A stretch of DNA of 5,981 nt from Haloferacaceae archaeon (GTDB taxonomy: Archaea; Halobacteriota; Halobacteria; Halobacteriales; Haloferacaceae). Where the stretch lies: NCBI GenBank assembly GCA_003554115.1, contig PWFE01000010.1, positions 1 through 5,981 of the forward strand, written 5' to 3'. Numbering within the stretch: the stretch's first letter is position 1; each line of letters starts with the position of its first letter. Positions 5,310-5,981 of the stretch are shown in pieces. The notes below the pieces were generated by a model. That model worked only from the letters and a program-made list of their open reading frames with translations, was not told where the DNA came from and did no database searches. A program made the position numbers and the translations under genes.

Positions 5310-5748
5310 AGAACATTCGAAACACCGACCACCTCGTTCTTAATTTAACATCGATAAATACTGGTGTAGCCGGTGAGGGTGGTGATGCGTAAAGATATTG
5401 CCTTATATATTTAGTAGTGTTCAGTCGCGACGATCGAAGCGGCGTGTGGCACGTCGCTAACTCCAGCTGATTCCGGTACAATCCGGTCCACGAGCGATTA
5501 TTGCCTGACAGCTGTTTTGGCGGGGGAATCGACGTTTCTTGGCAGGGAGTAAAGTTCGAGTTAATGGTAGGGTCAGCGTTTGCTCGAGCGGATGAGGAGA
5601 AGGACACCGGAGTGTTGTCGAGGCAGCCATATAGTCGTGCAATTAAGAGATGAGAACACGCCGTAGGATATGCCTGAACGCGCTTCAGGAGTGTCCAGAA
5701 CTGTTCAACAAACGCCAGAAATATCTTCAGCCTCTCCCGGAATATCCT
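5310..5748. other. Intergenic stretch without a supported gene
   Basis: The part nearest 5310 probably holds the upstream region of the transposase relic: an AT-rich box TATTTATCG on the minus strand near 5350-5358, and further AT-rich sequence (TTATATATTTAG, 5403-5414). From about 5415 to 5670 I see no homology, no RNA gene and no repeat worth naming. The long minus-strand open frame across 5275-5865 has Cys/Ser/Arg-rich composition unlike a haloarchaeal protein and crosses the conserved leader, so it is rejected. A CCTGAA/TTCAGG dyad lies at 5673-5689. No clear terminal inverted repeats or target duplication could be matched for the IS. Confidence 0.5.
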
Positions 5749-5754
5749 CTGGCG
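5713..5754. repeat. Inverted repeat CGCCAGA/TCTGGCG in leader B
   Basis: CGCCAGA (5713-5719) and TCTGGCG (5748-5754) are perfect reverse complements, 28 bases apart. They span about 41 bases that copy A lacks. In copy A a tighter CCAGA/TCTGG dyad (4197-4201 and 4208-4212) sits at the matching place. Two near-copies of AATATC lie inside (5720-5725 and 5741-5746). Confidence 0.5.
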
Positions 5755-5794
5755 TGTCATAACGATATCCCATCCGCTCCATGAGAGAAGTAGA

Positions 5795-5842
5795 GCGACC
5801 CAGGGTGACACGGGATGTCCCGTGTCCCCGGATGCGGGTCGC
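5795..5842 (+). ncRNA. Conserved nested hairpin in the 5' leader, copy B
   Basis: Outer stem GCGACCC (5795-5801) with GGGTCGC (5836-5842), all Watson-Crick. Middle stem GGG (5803-5805) with CCC (5827-5829). Inner stem ACACGGG (5808-5814) with CCCGTGT (5819-5825), tetraloop ATGT, bulge GGATGC at 5830-5835. Relative to copy A, the pairs 5803-5829 and 5805-5827 are G-C where A has A-U, and two G-U pairs of copy A are G-C here. All length relations are identical. Confidence 0.7.
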
Positions 5843-5854
5843 ATGCGGTAAACG

Positions 5855-5859
5855 AGGTC
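5855..5859 (+). promoter_or_regulatory. Shine-Dalgarno-like GAGGT for the 5868 gene
   Basis: Same motif and same 8-base spacing to the ATG as in copy A. It decides the start at 5868 over the in-frame ATG at 5781. Confidence 0.6.
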
Positions 5860-5867
5860 TACCAACC

Positions 5868-5981
5868 ATGGAACGACGCAAGTTCATCATCGGCGCAGGG
5901 GCATTGGCAACGGGTAGCGCGGCTGCAGTGGGGACGGGTGCGTTCAGTGCAGCCGAGGTTGAGCGGGCAGTTAATGTTGAA
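5868..5981 (+). CDS. Tat-exported DUF1102-type protein, partial (N-terminus only)
   Basis: Thirty-eight codons are visible before the right edge. MERRKFIIGAGALATGSAAA has the twin-arginine RRxF motif and hydrophobic core, and VGTGAFSAAEVERAVNVE begins the mature protein. Eight of the 38 residues differ from the paralogue at 4327, mostly conservatively. The two genes and their leaders look like a tandem duplication later separated or disturbed by the IS relic. The rest of the protein, including its fold and any anchor, lies outside the window. Confidence 0.85.
   Translation, partial: MERRKFIIGAGALATGSAAAVGTGAFSAAEVERAVNVE

Larger units (their letters stand above)
5749..5867 (+). repeat. Duplicated leader, copy B
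   Basis: Second copy of 4209-4326. The sequence is in frame with the coding region from an ATG at 5781, so a 29-residue N-terminal extension is possible on paper. Copy A has an in-frame stop here instead, and the differences between copies would mostly change amino acids, so the leader is judged non-coding. Confidence 0.85.

Noticed and set aside
5275..5865. Long open frame on the minus strand (196 codons)
   Set aside because: It is rich in Arg, Ser and Cys, not acidic, matches nothing known to me, overlaps the start of the transposase relic in another frame and runs antisense through the conserved leader hairpin.
5781..5867. In-frame N-terminal extension of the last gene from the ATG at 5781
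   Set aside because: Copy A is out of frame over the same leader and has a stop just before its start. Most base differences would change amino acids, while they preserve hairpin pairing, and a Shine-Dalgarno-like site precedes 5868.

Overview
The window looks like chromosomal or megaplasmid DNA of a halophilic archaeon (class Halobacteria). Its proteins are strongly acidic and its codons mostly end in G or C. Upstream sequences carry archaeal TATA-like boxes, and the protein families are haloarchaeal: secreted proteins of the type usually labelled DUF1102, a membrane-anchored winged-helix protein of the DUF7344 type, and a haloarchaeal IS6-type transposase remnant.

Layout, left to right. 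(1) 1-773, minus strand: the N-terminal part of a secreted, acidic, beta-rich protein that runs off the left edge. (2) 774-1442: a long intergenic region with a 22-bp-period tandem repeat (five units, 823-931), several perfect inverted repeats and promoter-like AT-rich boxes. (3) 1443-2018, plus: DUF7344-type winged-helix protein with two C-terminal membrane helices. (4) 2248-3066, plus: a Tat-type secreted protein whose second half I do not recognise. (5) 3203-4090, plus: an NAD-dependent extended short-chain dehydrogenase/epimerase, much more GC-rich than the genes beside it. (6) 4327-4884, plus: a compact DUF1102-type secreted protein. (7) 4973-5309, minus: a wrecked IS6-family transposase with a frameshift, a nonsense codon, an internal deletion and no C-terminus. 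(8) 5310-5748: no recognisable gene. (9) 5868 to the right edge, plus: the start of another DUF1102-type protein, a close paralogue of 4327-4884.

The most interesting signal is in front of the two paralogues. About 118 bases of leader (4209-4326 and 5749-5867) are duplicated together with the genes. Each leader folds into the same 17-bp nested hairpin (4255-4302 and 5795-5842). Every difference between the copies at a paired position keeps the pairing: two A-U to G-C double changes and two G-U to G-C changes. Unpaired positions vary freely. A conserved Met-Arg-stop triplet set (ATGCGGTAA) and a Shine-Dalgarno-like GAGGT at fixed spacing follow. This suggests a structured 5' UTR element, possibly a new cis-regulatory RNA of these secreted-protein genes.

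How the genes may work together (inference): the locus looks like a cell-surface gene cluster, with several exported beta-rich proteins and one membrane-tethered DNA-binding protein that could regulate them. The dehydrogenase and the IS relic look like interruptions of that cluster, not parts of it.
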